A stretch of 64,000 bases of DNA. Source: Phycicoccus jejuensis (lineage in GTDB: Bacteria; Actinomycetota; Actinomycetes; Actinomycetales; Dermatophilaceae). The stretch covers positions 310,001 through 374,000 of the forward strand of contig NZ_JOEE01000003.1 in NCBI RefSeq assembly GCF_000720925.1, in the 5' to 3' direction. The notes below the pieces were generated by a model. That model had not been told where the DNA came from and did no database searches. It worked only from the letters and a program-made list of their open reading frames with translations. Positions within the stretch are counted from its first letter, which is position 1; each line of letters starts with the position of its first letter. The position numbers and the translations under genes are program-made. Shown piece by piece: positions 50,748 through 57,887 of this stretch.

Positions 50748-51679
50748 CCCGCAGATCCTAGGAGGTGCTGCCGACGTCCCCACGCCCAGCCGCCGCCCGC
50801 GACGAGGAGGTCGGCCACGATGGCGAGGAAGCGAGCCACGACGACGACCGCCGTCGCGGCCGACAGGGGCATGAAGGTGACGAGGAGGAGGGCCAGCACG
50901 CCGTCGCGCACCCCGACCCCCGCCGGGACGAGCACGGACAGCTGGCCGGCGGCCGACGCGAGGGCGAAGCCGCACACGCCGGCGACGGCGAGGTCGGTGA
51001 GCGAGGCCGCGGGCTGGAGGGAGCGGACGAGCACCGCGACCCCGACGCCGGCCGAGACCCACGCGCCCGTGAACCACGCGGCCGTGGCGAGGACGGCGCG
51101 GCCCCCGAGCCCGTGCTCGAGCGGCTCGCGGCGCAGCACCCGCAGGCCGAGCGCGACCATCGCGTTGAGCAGGCGCGGCCAGAACAGCACGGCGCCGACG
51201 ACCACCGCCGCGACGACGACCCAGGCCGTGACGGGCGAGCTGCCGCGCGCGAGCAGGCGCGGCAGGGCGACCACCCCGAGGAGGCTGCCGCAGAGGATGG
51301 CCAGGCCGATGGAGAGCAGGCCGGTGACGGCCATCCGGCGGCGCGGCACCCCGAGCCTGGCCCCCATCTCGGCCTGCGCGAGGACGGTCCACACCGACCC
51401 CGGCACGTACTTGCCGAGCTGGCCGACGAAGAAGACGCTCGCCGCCGGGGCGAGCGGCAGCCGCGTACCGAGGTCGGCGAGGAGGATGCGCCAGCCGACG
51501 AGCGTGAACAGCGGCGCCCCGAGCGTGAGGACGAGCGCGAGCACGATGGCGGGTGCGCTCATCCGGCCGAGCTCGCGGGAGACCTCGTCCCAGCTGCCGG
51601 CCAGCGCCCAGACGACGGCGGCGAGGACGAGGACGAGCAGGCCGTAGCGGACGACGACGAGGACGCGAGCGCGGTTCAC
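50744..51679 (-). CDS. Flippase-like membrane protein (LPG synthase transmembrane / PF03706 type)
   Basis: 311 aa with about eight hydrophobic segments. FFVGQLGKYVPGSVWTVLAQ and AVLGRxG-like GSLLGVVALPRLL, then SVLVPAGVGVRDGVLALLLV, match the AglD/LPG-synthase transmembrane family (the signature xGKYxPGxxW and PGGxGxxE-like loops). These proteins often accompany DPM1-like GT2 enzymes and are proposed to flip lipid-linked sugars. GTG start 4 nt after the GT4 stop. Confidence 0.82.
   Translation of the reverse strand: MNRARVLVVVRYGLLVLVLAAVVWALAGSWDEVSRELGRMSAPAIVLALVLTLGAPLFTLVGWRILLADLGTRLPLAPAASVFFVGQLGKYVPGSVWTVLAQAEMGARLGVPRRRMAVTGLLSIGLAILCGSLLGVVALPRLLARGSSPVTAWVVVAAVVVGAVLFWPRLLNAMVALGLRVLRREPLEHGLGGRAVLATAAWFTGAWVSAGVGVAVLVRSLQPAASLTDLAVAGVCGFALASAAGQLSVLVPAGVGVRDGVLALLLVTFMPLSAATAVVVVARFLAIVADLLVAGGGWAWGRRQHLLGSAG
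50755..50760 (-). promoter_or_regulatory. Predicted internal -10 box (TAGGAT) before the methyltransferase gene
   Basis: TAGGAT ends 7 nt before ATG 50747 and lies inside the 3' end of the upstream gene, so the methyltransferase and glycosylase may be transcribed on their own. Confidence 0.4.
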
Positions 51680-51683
51680 GGGG

Positions 51684-53561
51684 TCACTTCCGCCGGAAGG
51701 TCAGGCGCAGCACCGCGTAGGCGGGAGCCCCGTTGTCGCCGAACGCGACCCGTGCGTCGCGCATCTGCGAGAGCACCTCGCCGTCGGCGTCGCCGACGAG
51801 GGCCAGGCCGAGGTCGTCGGCGCGCGCGACGATGCCGCGCACGTCGGCCGCGCGCACCGCGAAGTCGGGGTCGTCGTCCCCGATGGGCAGCGTGAGCAGC
51901 AGGAGCCCGCCGGAGCGCAGCGACCACGACGCCTGCCCGACGACGTGCTGGACGTCGTCGGCGGTGCAGCCCCCGGGGTGCAGGCGGGCCACGACGTCGA
52001 GGCTCGCGGTGTCGACGTCGAGCGCCTCGACGGCCGCGCGCCGCCCGGTGAGCTCCAGCTCGACCGGGGCGAAGCCGAGCGCCCGCGCCCAGCGCGAGAA
52101 CGGGCTCGACGAGCCGGACTCGTCGACGATGACGGCCGTGCGCGAGCGGTCGTCGAGGACCCGCACGAGCGAGGCGACGGCGCCGAGGGCGGCCCACGCG
52201 GCGACGGGGTCCTTGGCGCGCGGCAGCCCGAGCTCGCGGGCCACCTCCGCGGCCCGGACGGCGTCGGCGTCGACGGCGAGGAGGTCGGTGGCGCGGACCT
52301 CCTCGGGGAGGTCGAGCGGCCCGATCGTCAGGACCGGCTGCCGACGGGCGCGCAGGCCGGCGACGGCGGCCTTCGCCCGGGCGACCGGACCGACGGGGAC
52401 GACGGACGGCTCGGGCTCGTCGACGGGGACGGCCGGCGGCGCGGCGAGCGCCTCGAGGGCGCCGACGTAGTGCGCCCAGGGGCCGGACAGGTCGGGCTCG
52501 CGGACGGCGTCGGCGAGCCGGTCGGCGGTGCCCGGCTCGGCGAGCGTGCGCAGCGCCGCCACGAGCGCCTCGCGGTCCGCCGGCGGCACGAGGAGGCCGT
52601 CGACCCCGTCGCGCACCTGCGCCGGGAAGGTGCCGACGCTCGTCGCGAGCACCGGCCGGCCGTGGCGGCGGGCCAGGAGGACGTTCTGCGAGGCCGTCGC
52701 CGACCGGTAGGGCAGGACGACGACGTCGTGGCGGGCCATCAGGCCGGCGATGCGGTCGGCCGGCACGTAGCCGCCGTGGACCTCGACGCGGCCGCGCAGC
52801 CGGGGGTCCGCCGCGAGCTCGCGCACGCGGCGGCCGGCATCCCCCCAGAGCTCGCCGGCGACGGTCAGCGTCGGGCCGTCGACCTCGCGCAGCGCCTCGA
52901 GGAGCAGGTCGATGCCCTTGTAGTCGCGGACGATGCCGAGCGAGAGCAGGCGCACGGGTCCGTCGTGCTCCGGGCGGGGCTCGGGCGGGCCGCCGGGCAG
53001 GTGCGGCGGCAGGTCGACCTCGCGGACGCGGGGCGCGCCGAGCTCGGCCGCGAGGGCCGCCTGCTCGTCGGAGTGCACGAGCACCGCGTCGGCACGGCGC
53101 AGGAGGGAGCCGACGAGCGGCCGGTCCCCCGGCCCCGGCTCGTGCGGCAGGACGTTGTGCGCGACGACCACGACGCGTGGGCCGCGACCGCTCCCGACGC
53201 CCGCGGCGCGCAGGAGGGCGAGGTGGGCCGGCACGACCGCCGGCACGACGTGGACGACGACGACGACGTCGACGTCGCGCAGCCGGCGCCCGGCGCGCAG
53301 CCAGGTGTCGGGGCGGGCCCACGACAGGACGCGCAGCGTCCGCGGGAAGGGCTCGACGTCCGGGGCGCCGCCGGGGACGGCCTGCTCGCCCGGGTAGAGG
53401 AACGCCGGGTAGAGGTGGCTCCACGACACGAGGGTGACCTCGTGCCCGGCGTCCGCGAGCTCGTGGGCGAGGCTCGTCGTGTGCGCCGCGACACCGCCCT
53501 TGAACGGGTGCGTCGGCCCGACGAGGGCGACCCGCAGCGCGCTGTCCGACACCTCAGACAC
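51684..53561 (-). CDS. GT4 glycosyltransferase fused to a C-terminal methyltransferase-like domain
   Basis: 625 aa. The GT4 (GT-B) part spans about 1-390: LVGPTHPFKGGVAAHTTSLA, WSHLYPAFLYPGEQAVPGGA, VVAHNVLPHEPGPGDRPLVG, the donor-binding LLSLGIVRDYKGIDLLLEAL and ATASQNVLLARRHGRPVLA. A linker and about 220 further residues (LDLPEEVRATDLLAVDADAV, DVVARLHPGGCTADDVQHVV, LRSGGLLLLTLPIGDDDPDF) look like a Rossmann-type methyltransferase without a clear GxGxG motif. That part may be non-catalytic. GTG start overlaps the upstream GT2 stop by 8 nt. Confidence 0.84.
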   Translation of the reverse strand: MSEVSDSALRVALVGPTHPFKGGVAAHTTSLAHELADAGHEVTLVSWSHLYPAFLYPGEQAVPGGAPDVEPFPRTLRVLSWARPDTWLRAGRRLRDVDVVVVVHVVPAVVPAHLALLRAAGVGSGRGPRVVVVAHNVLPHEPGPGDRPLVGSLLRRADAVLVHSDEQAALAAELGAPRVREVDLPPHLPGGPPEPRPEHDGPVRLLSLGIVRDYKGIDLLLEALREVDGPTLTVAGELWGDAGRRVRELAADPRLRGRVEVHGGYVPADRIAGLMARHDVVVLPYRSATASQNVLLARRHGRPVLATSVGTFPAQVRDGVDGLLVPPADREALVAALRTLAEPGTADRLADAVREPDLSGPWAHYVGALEALAAPPAVPVDEPEPSVVPVGPVARAKAAVAGLRARRQPVLTIGPLDLPEEVRATDLLAVDADAVRAAEVARELGLPRAKDPVAAWAALGAVASLVRVLDDRSRTAVIVDESGSSSPFSRWARALGFAPVELELTGRRAAVEALDVDTASLDVVARLHPGGCTADDVQHVVGQASWSLRSGGLLLLTLPIGDDDPDFAVRAADVRGIVARADDLGLALVGDADGEVLSQMRDARVAFGDNGAPAYAVLRLTFRRK

Positions 53562-54630
53562 CGTCGCGCGAGCGCACGACGAGGTCGGAGAGCAGGGCCA
53601 GGGAGGCGATCATGATGCCGCTGACGACGAGCAGCACCGTGCTCGCCGGGAAGTAGAACGGGTGGCGCACCATGTCGACGACGGCCTTGACGAGACCGAG
53701 CGCCACCATCCACAGGGCCGGCGGCATGAGGACCTTGAGCGGGTCGAAGTACATGACCATCCGCAGCACCTGGAGGATGTAGCGGTAGGCGTCGCCGACG
53801 AAGTGGAACTTGCTGACGCCGGCGCGCTTGGCGTAGCTCGTCTCGACGTACTTGATGTCGTGCTGGTTCGAGAGGAACGCGATGGTGATCGTCGTGACGC
53901 ACGAGAAGCCGGCCGGCAGCAGGCGCAGGTAGGGCAGCGAGACCTCGCGGCGGAACGCGCGCAGGCCCGAGTTGAGGTCGGGGATGCGGGTCTTGGTCAG
54001 CCACTCCGCGATCTTGCGGATGAGCCACTTCGCGGGCACGCGGGCCCACTTGTGCGTCCCCTCCTCGGTCGTGCGCGCGCCGACGACCTGGTCGTAGGTC
54101 GGGTCGTCGCGCAGGATCCGCACCAGCTCGGGGATGCGCTCGTTCTCGTAGGTCATGTCGGCGTCGGTCCACACGACGATCTCGCCACGGGCCTGCTGGG
54201 TGCCGATGCGCCGCGCGGTGCCGGAGCCGCCGTTGCGCCGGAAGGGCAGGACGCGGATGTGGGGGTAGCGCCGCTGGGCCCCGCGCAGCACCTCGAGGGT
54301 GTCGTCGGTGCTCGCGTCGTCGATGCAGAGGATCTCGTAGGTGTGCTCGGAGTCCTCGAGCACGGCGGAGATGCGGTCGATCTCCTTCAGGACGTGCGCG
54401 CCCTCGTTGTAGCAGGGCAGGACGACCGTGACGTACGGCGCCGGGCCGGGGCCTTCGGGCCCGTCCTCGATGACGTAGCCGCCGCTGGTCCGGGTGGCCC
54501 GGCCGCCGGCCGCGGGGTCGTTGCCGCGGCCGGCCATCTCACCGGTGCGGACGTCGATCTGCTCGGTGGGGGCCGCGTGGAGGACGTCGTGGGTGGGGTC
54601 GCCCTCGGGCGCCGCGGGGTGCTCGTTCAT
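53554..54630 (-). CDS. GT2 glycosyltransferase, DPM1-like with C-terminal membrane helices
   Basis: The 358-aa protein has a hydrophilic start (about 1-65), then VTVVLPCYNEGAHVLKEIDR, ILCIDDASTDDTLEVLRGAQ, FRRNGGSGTARRIGTQQARG, WTDADMTYENERIP (DxD) and NSGLRAFRREVSLPYLRLLP. C-terminal helices PPALWMVALGLVKAVVDMV and VLLVVSGIMIASLALLSDLV follow. It is the polyprenyl-phosphate-hexose synthase type. As first gene of the cassette it would charge the lipid carrier used by the GT4 and flippase-like products. ATG 54630 is 8 nt after TAGGCT. Confidence 0.88.
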   Translation of the reverse strand: MNEHPAAPEGDPTHDVLHAAPTEQIDVRTGEMAGRGNDPAAGGRATRTSGGYVIEDGPEGPGPAPYVTVVLPCYNEGAHVLKEIDRISAVLEDSEHTYEILCIDDASTDDTLEVLRGAQRRYPHIRVLPFRRNGGSGTARRIGTQQARGEIVVWTDADMTYENERIPELVRILRDDPTYDQVVGARTTEEGTHKWARVPAKWLIRKIAEWLTKTRIPDLNSGLRAFRREVSLPYLRLLPAGFSCVTTITIAFLSNQHDIKYVETSYAKRAGVSKFHFVGDAYRYILQVLRMVMYFDPLKVLMPPALWMVALGLVKAVVDMVRHPFYFPASTVLLVVSGIMIASLALLSDLVVRSRDGV

Positions 54631-54638
54631 CGCCCGCG

Positions 54639-54644
54639 AGCCTA
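54639..54644 (-). promoter_or_regulatory. Predicted -10 box (TAGGCT), leaderless start for the GT2 gene
   Basis: The minus-strand hexamer ends 8 nt before ATG 54630. Confidence 0.5.
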
Positions 54645-54701
54645 CCGGCGCGGCGCGGCTGCGTTCGTCCCGCCGCTCCCGGGGGTGCGCCGCGGGGCGG
54701 G

Positions 54702-55706
54702 TCAGGCGCCGTCGATGAGGCGAGCGACGGCCTTCTCGATCGCCGCCTGCCGCTTGGCGTCGTCCGGGTAGGAGCGTCGCAGCGTCCCCGCGATCGTCAC
54801 GCCGTCCTCGTACTGGTCGATGACGCGCGGGTCGATGTAGGACTTGCGGGCGATCGTCGGGGTGTTGCCGAGGTAGGCCGACACCTCCTCGACGGCGGCC
54901 TTGACCGCGCGCCGGCGGGAGGCGGCGGTGTCGCCCTTCTCCGGCGACTCGGCGAGCGCGACGGCGGCGAGCACGGTCGCGTGCCAGGTGCGGAAGTCCT
55001 TGGCGGTCAGGTCCTCGGCGACCATCGTCGAGATGTACTCGTTGACCGCCGACGCCTGCAGGTCGGCCCACTTCGCCTCGCCGCGGTAGGCGAGCAGCCG
55101 CTTGGAGCCGCCGCGCCGCTTGCGCATGTAGTTGAGCGACTCGATGACCTGGGGGTCGCTCACCGAGATCGAGTGCTCGATGCCCGACTTCCCGACGAAG
55201 CTGAAGACGAGGTCCGAGCCGCGGCGGCGCACGTGCCGGCGCTCGAGCGTGGTCAGCCCGAAGGAGCCGTTGGCGTCGGTGTAGGCGTCGGAGCCGATCC
55301 GGAAGTAGCCGAGGTCGAGCAGCCGCGTGGCCGTCGCCGCGGCGCGCGCCAGGGGCATCCCCTCGGCGGCGAGGTCACCGACGATCGACTCGCGCGCCTT
55401 GGCCAGCCGGGTGCCGGCGACCTTGACGCGGTCGAACTTCAGCTCGTCGCGGGCGGTGCGCCAGTCCGGGTGGTAGAGGTACTGGCGCCGGCCCGCGGCA
55501 TCCGTGCCGACCGCCTGGATGTGGCCGTTCTCGCGGGGGCAGATCCACACGTCCTGCCACGCCGGCGGGATGGCGAGGGCCCGGATGCGCTCGACCGACT
55601 CCTTGGGCAGCGGCTCCCCCGCGGCGTCGCGGTAGGAGAAGCCCTTGCCCGCCCGCTTGCGCGTCCACCCCGCCGACCGCGGGGACACCCGCCGCAACCT
55701 CGCCAT
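54702..55706 (-). CDS. Type IB DNA topoisomerase (poxvirus/bacterial type)
   Basis: The 334-aa enzyme relaxes DNA supercoils by a 3'-phosphotyrosyl intermediate. The core has LAIPPAWQDVWICPRENGHI, DWRTARDELKFDRV and LLDLGYFRIGSDAYTDANGS (first catalytic Arg region). Then come YRGEAKWADLQASAVNEYI, DFRTWHATVLAAVALAE (R-x-x-H), the Tyr in IARKSYIDPRVIDQYEDG and a final helix. All five active-site elements seem present. Common as a non-essential gene in actinobacteria. ATG lies 6 nt after TAGGGT. Confidence 0.93.
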   Translation of the reverse strand: MARLRRVSPRSAGWTRKRAGKGFSYRDAAGEPLPKESVERIRALAIPPAWQDVWICPRENGHIQAVGTDAAGRRQYLYHPDWRTARDELKFDRVKVAGTRLAKARESIVGDLAAEGMPLARAAATATRLLDLGYFRIGSDAYTDANGSFGLTTLERRHVRRRGSDLVFSFVGKSGIEHSISVSDPQVIESLNYMRKRRGGSKRLLAYRGEAKWADLQASAVNEYISTMVAEDLTAKDFRTWHATVLAAVALAESPEKGDTAASRRRAVKAAVEEVSAYLGNTPTIARKSYIDPRVIDQYEDGVTIAGTLRRSYPDDAKRQAAIEKAVARLIDGA

Positions 55707-55712
55707 GGCGCG

Positions 55713-55718
55713 ACCCTA
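55713..55718 (-). promoter_or_regulatory. Predicted -10 box (TAGGGT), leaderless start for topoisomerase IB
   Basis: The minus-strand hexamer ends 6 nt before ATG 55706. Confidence 0.5.
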
Positions 55719-55765
55719 CCCACGCGAGGCCCGCCCCACGCGCGTGACCTGCGCGGACGCGCCGC

Positions 55766-56491
55766 TCAGCCGAGGAGGCGCACCAGCAGCACCGGCACGC
55801 ACGCGACGAGCGCGAACACCGGCAGCACGAGGAGCCCGAGGAGCCGCCCGCCACCACCGCTCGCCCGCTCGCCGGGCGCGGTGACGAGGTCGGCGGGGGC
55901 GCGGGCGAGCAGCACCGACCCGGCGAGCACTGCGGCCGCCCCGGCCCCGAGGACGAGGGGCGCGGGCACCCGCACGAGGACCTGCGGGAGCAGCAGCACG
56001 AGCCCGGCTCCGAGGGCCACGAGGGCCGGCGCGAGCAGGAGGGACACCCACCGGCGGCGGACGAGCAGCGCGAGCAGCGGCGCACCCGGCAGCACGAGGC
56101 CCGCGACCGCCCCGCCCAGCAGCACGGCGGCGAGCACCCCGCCGAGCGTCACGGTGACGCGGGTGCCGTCGAGCACGGCCCCGAGCGCCGCCGGTACCAG
56201 CACGACCCCGACCAGGGCGAGCACGGCCATCGCGACCGTCGAGCGGTCGACCGCGGCGGCCGGGCCACCCCCCGGCGCGAGCGAGCGGGCGTACTCGCGG
56301 GGGTCGCCGAAGGCCTCGTCGACCGCCTCGCCCGACTCCCGCAGGTGCGTGTCGAGGACGACGAGGTGCTCGCCGATCTCGTCACCGGGGACGCCGAGCA
56401 GCCGCAGCTCGACGACGAAGGCGTCGACCCAGGCCGGGTCCGCCGCCGTGGCGAGCTCGCGGGGGTGGCGCGTGGACGGGTTCTCGCTCAT
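55766..56491 (-). CDS. HAAS-domain membrane protein paired with PadR
   Basis: The 241-aa product has a cytoplasmic helical start (about 20-75, WVDAFVVELRLLGVPGDEIG and FGDPREYARSL), typical of HAAS/DUF1700 signalling domains. Six hydrophobic segments follow (such as VDRSTVAMAVLALVGVVLVP). HAAS proteins are coupled to PadR-type regulators and are thought to control their activity at the membrane. It overlaps the padR gene by 4 nt. No further partner is encoded here. Confidence 0.8.
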   Translation of the reverse strand: MSENPSTRHPRELATAADPAWVDAFVVELRLLGVPGDEIGEHLVVLDTHLRESGEAVDEAFGDPREYARSLAPGGGPAAAVDRSTVAMAVLALVGVVLVPAALGAVLDGTRVTVTLGGVLAAVLLGGAVAGLVLPGAPLLALLVRRRWVSLLLAPALVALGAGLVLLLPQVLVRVPAPLVLGAGAAAVLAGSVLLARAPADLVTAPGERASGGGGRLLGLLVLPVFALVACVPVLLVRLLG

Positions 56492-56844
56492 CGCGGGGTC
56501 CTCTCGGAGGCGGCGGACGGGGACAGCACGACGCCGGTGGTGCGGCAGAAGGCGGCCCACCGCTCGCCCTGCTCGGCCAGGTGGCGGCGGCCTGCGGGCG
56601 TGAGGCGGAAGACCTTGCGCCCGGGGCCGGCACTACCCGGCTCCCACTCGCCCTCGACCCATCCGGCGTCCTGCAGCCGCCCGAGCAGCGGGTAGAGCGT
56701 CCCCCCGCGCACGTCGCCCAGCCCGCGCTCGGCCAGCCGCTGCGCGACCGCGTAGCCGTGGGCGGGCGCGTCGTCGAGCACCCCGAGGACGGCGAGCCCG
56801 AGCACCGCCCGTAGCCACTCGGTGGGCCACTCCTCCGTCGTCAT
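56488..56844 (-). CDS. PadR-family transcriptional regulator
   Basis: The 118-aa winged-helix protein has LGLAVLGVLDDAPAHGYAVA, LAERGLGDVRGGTLYPLLGR (recognition helix) and LQDAGWVEGEWEPGSAGPGRK. It belongs to the small PadR subgroup. It probably represses its own operon through the ACCTAGGT palindrome at its -10 (56857-56888). ATG 56844. Confidence 0.9.
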   Translation of the reverse strand: MTTEEWPTEWLRAVLGLAVLGVLDDAPAHGYAVAQRLAERGLGDVRGGTLYPLLGRLQDAGWVEGEWEPGSAGPGRKVFRLTPAGRRHLAEQGERWAAFCRTTGVVLSPSAASERTPR

Positions 56845-56856
56845 GGCTACATCGTG

Positions 56857-56888
56857 ACACTACCTAGGTGGCCTGTCTACCTACCTCG
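56857..56888 (-). promoter_or_regulatory. padR promoter/operator candidate
   Basis: TAGTGT (56862-56857, minus strand) lies 12 nt before the ATG. It adjoins the palindrome ACCTAGGT (56862-56869), followed by a second ACCTAC-type half. The overlap of a dyad with the -10 suits autorepression. Confidence 0.45.
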
Positions 56889-56923
56889 ACCGACGATCTG
56901 GTGGATGGCCGGCCGGGCGGGTC

Positions 56924-56975
56924 CGAGACCCCGGTTCGTCCGCGAGACCCCGGCTCCGAACCGGGGTCTCGCGGA
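56924..56975. repeat. Overlapping mutually exclusive 15-bp hairpins between padR and the phosphatase gene
   Basis: TCCGCGAGACCCCGG (56939-56953) pairs perfectly with 56961-56975 over 15 bp (7-nt loop). CGAGACCCCGGTTCG (56924-56938) pairs perfectly with 56957-56971 over 15 bp (18-nt loop). Both use the same right arm, so only one can form at a time. The next 20 nt include CGGGGTGACCCCC, a third small stem. Confidence 0.7.
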
Positions 56976-57055
56976 CATTTCGGGGTGACCCCCAAAAGTT
57001 GAGGGGGGTGGGGTCGTTTTGGCCGGCGTCGGTCCCGTGTGGAACCGTGGCCCCC

Positions 57056-57850
57056 ATGTCCGGCCTCTCGACCGACGCCGTCGCCGACCTCCTGCGCGAG
57101 GTCGCCGCGGAGGTCATCACGCCCCGGTTCCGCTCGCTCGGCGAGGGCGAGGTGATGGAGAAGAACCCCGGCGACCTCGTCACCGTCGCCGACCGCGAGG
57201 CCGAGGTGGTCATCTCCGCCCGCCTGCGCGAGGCCTACCCCGACGCCGTCGTGCTCGGCGAGGAGGCCTTCGCCGCCGACCACGCCCTGATGGACCGCTA
57301 CCTCGGGGCCGAGCACGCCTTCACCGTCGACCCGGTCGACGGCACGAAGAACTTCGTCCACGGCTCCCCGGACCACGCCGTCATGGTCGCCGAGACGATC
57401 GGCGGCGAGACCGTCCGGGCGTGGATCCACCAGCCCGAGCACGGCCGGACCTGGGTCGCCGAGAAGGGTGCCGGCACCTTCCGCGACGGCGAGCGGATGA
57501 CCTGCACGCCCGTCCCCGAGGACCGCGCCCCGCAGGGGGTCACCTCGATGTGGAGCCTGCGCGACCACGCGTTCGACGGCCTGCCGAAGATGCGGCTGTC
57601 GTGGGTGTGCTGCGGCGTCGACTACACCCGGCTCGTCGAGGGCGCGACCGACTACATCGTCTACTCGCGCTCCAACCCCTGGGACCACGCCCCGGGCACC
57701 CTGCTCGTCACCGAGGCCGGCGGCTCGGTCGTCCACCCCGACGGCACCCCGTACGGCCCGCGCTCCCTCCTCCCCGGGCTCGTCGTCGCCGTCGACCCGC
57801 ACACCTGCGGCGCGGTGCGGCGCCGCGCGGCGGAGCACTTCACCCGCTGA
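57056..57850 (+). CDS. Inositol monophosphatase-family phosphatase
   Basis: The 264-aa enzyme has DLVTVADREAEVVI, GEEAFA (metal-binding Glu), the core DPVDGTKNFVHG and the C-terminal metal Asp in NPWDHAPGTLLVTEAGG. All metal ligands are present. Substrates in the family include inositol-1-P, histidinol-P and fructose-1,6-P2; histidinol-phosphatase HisN is possible in actinobacteria but not proven. CCGCGGCCGG-type palindrome follows between convergent genes. The ATG lacks a clear ribosome-binding site. Confidence 0.88.
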   Translation: MSGLSTDAVADLLREVAAEVITPRFRSLGEGEVMEKNPGDLVTVADREAEVVISARLREAYPDAVVLGEEAFAADHALMDRYLGAEHAFTVDPVDGTKNFVHGSPDHAVMVAETIGGETVRAWIHQPEHGRTWVAEKGAGTFRDGERMTCTPVPEDRAPQGVTSMWSLRDHAFDGLPKMRLSWVCCGVDYTRLVEGATDYIVYSRSNPWDHAPGTLLVTEAGGSVVHPDGTPYGPRSLLPGLVVAVDPHTCGAVRRRAAEHFTR

Positions 57851-57860
57851 CCCACCGCCG

Positions 57861-57874
57861 CCGGCCGCGGCCGG
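57861..57874. terminator. CCGGCCGCGGCCGG palindrome between convergent genes
   Basis: A perfect 14-bp G/C palindrome between stop codons 57850 and 57888. It may end transcription in both directions, but has no T-run. Confidence 0.35.
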
Positions 57875-57887
57875 TGGCGAAGGGCGC

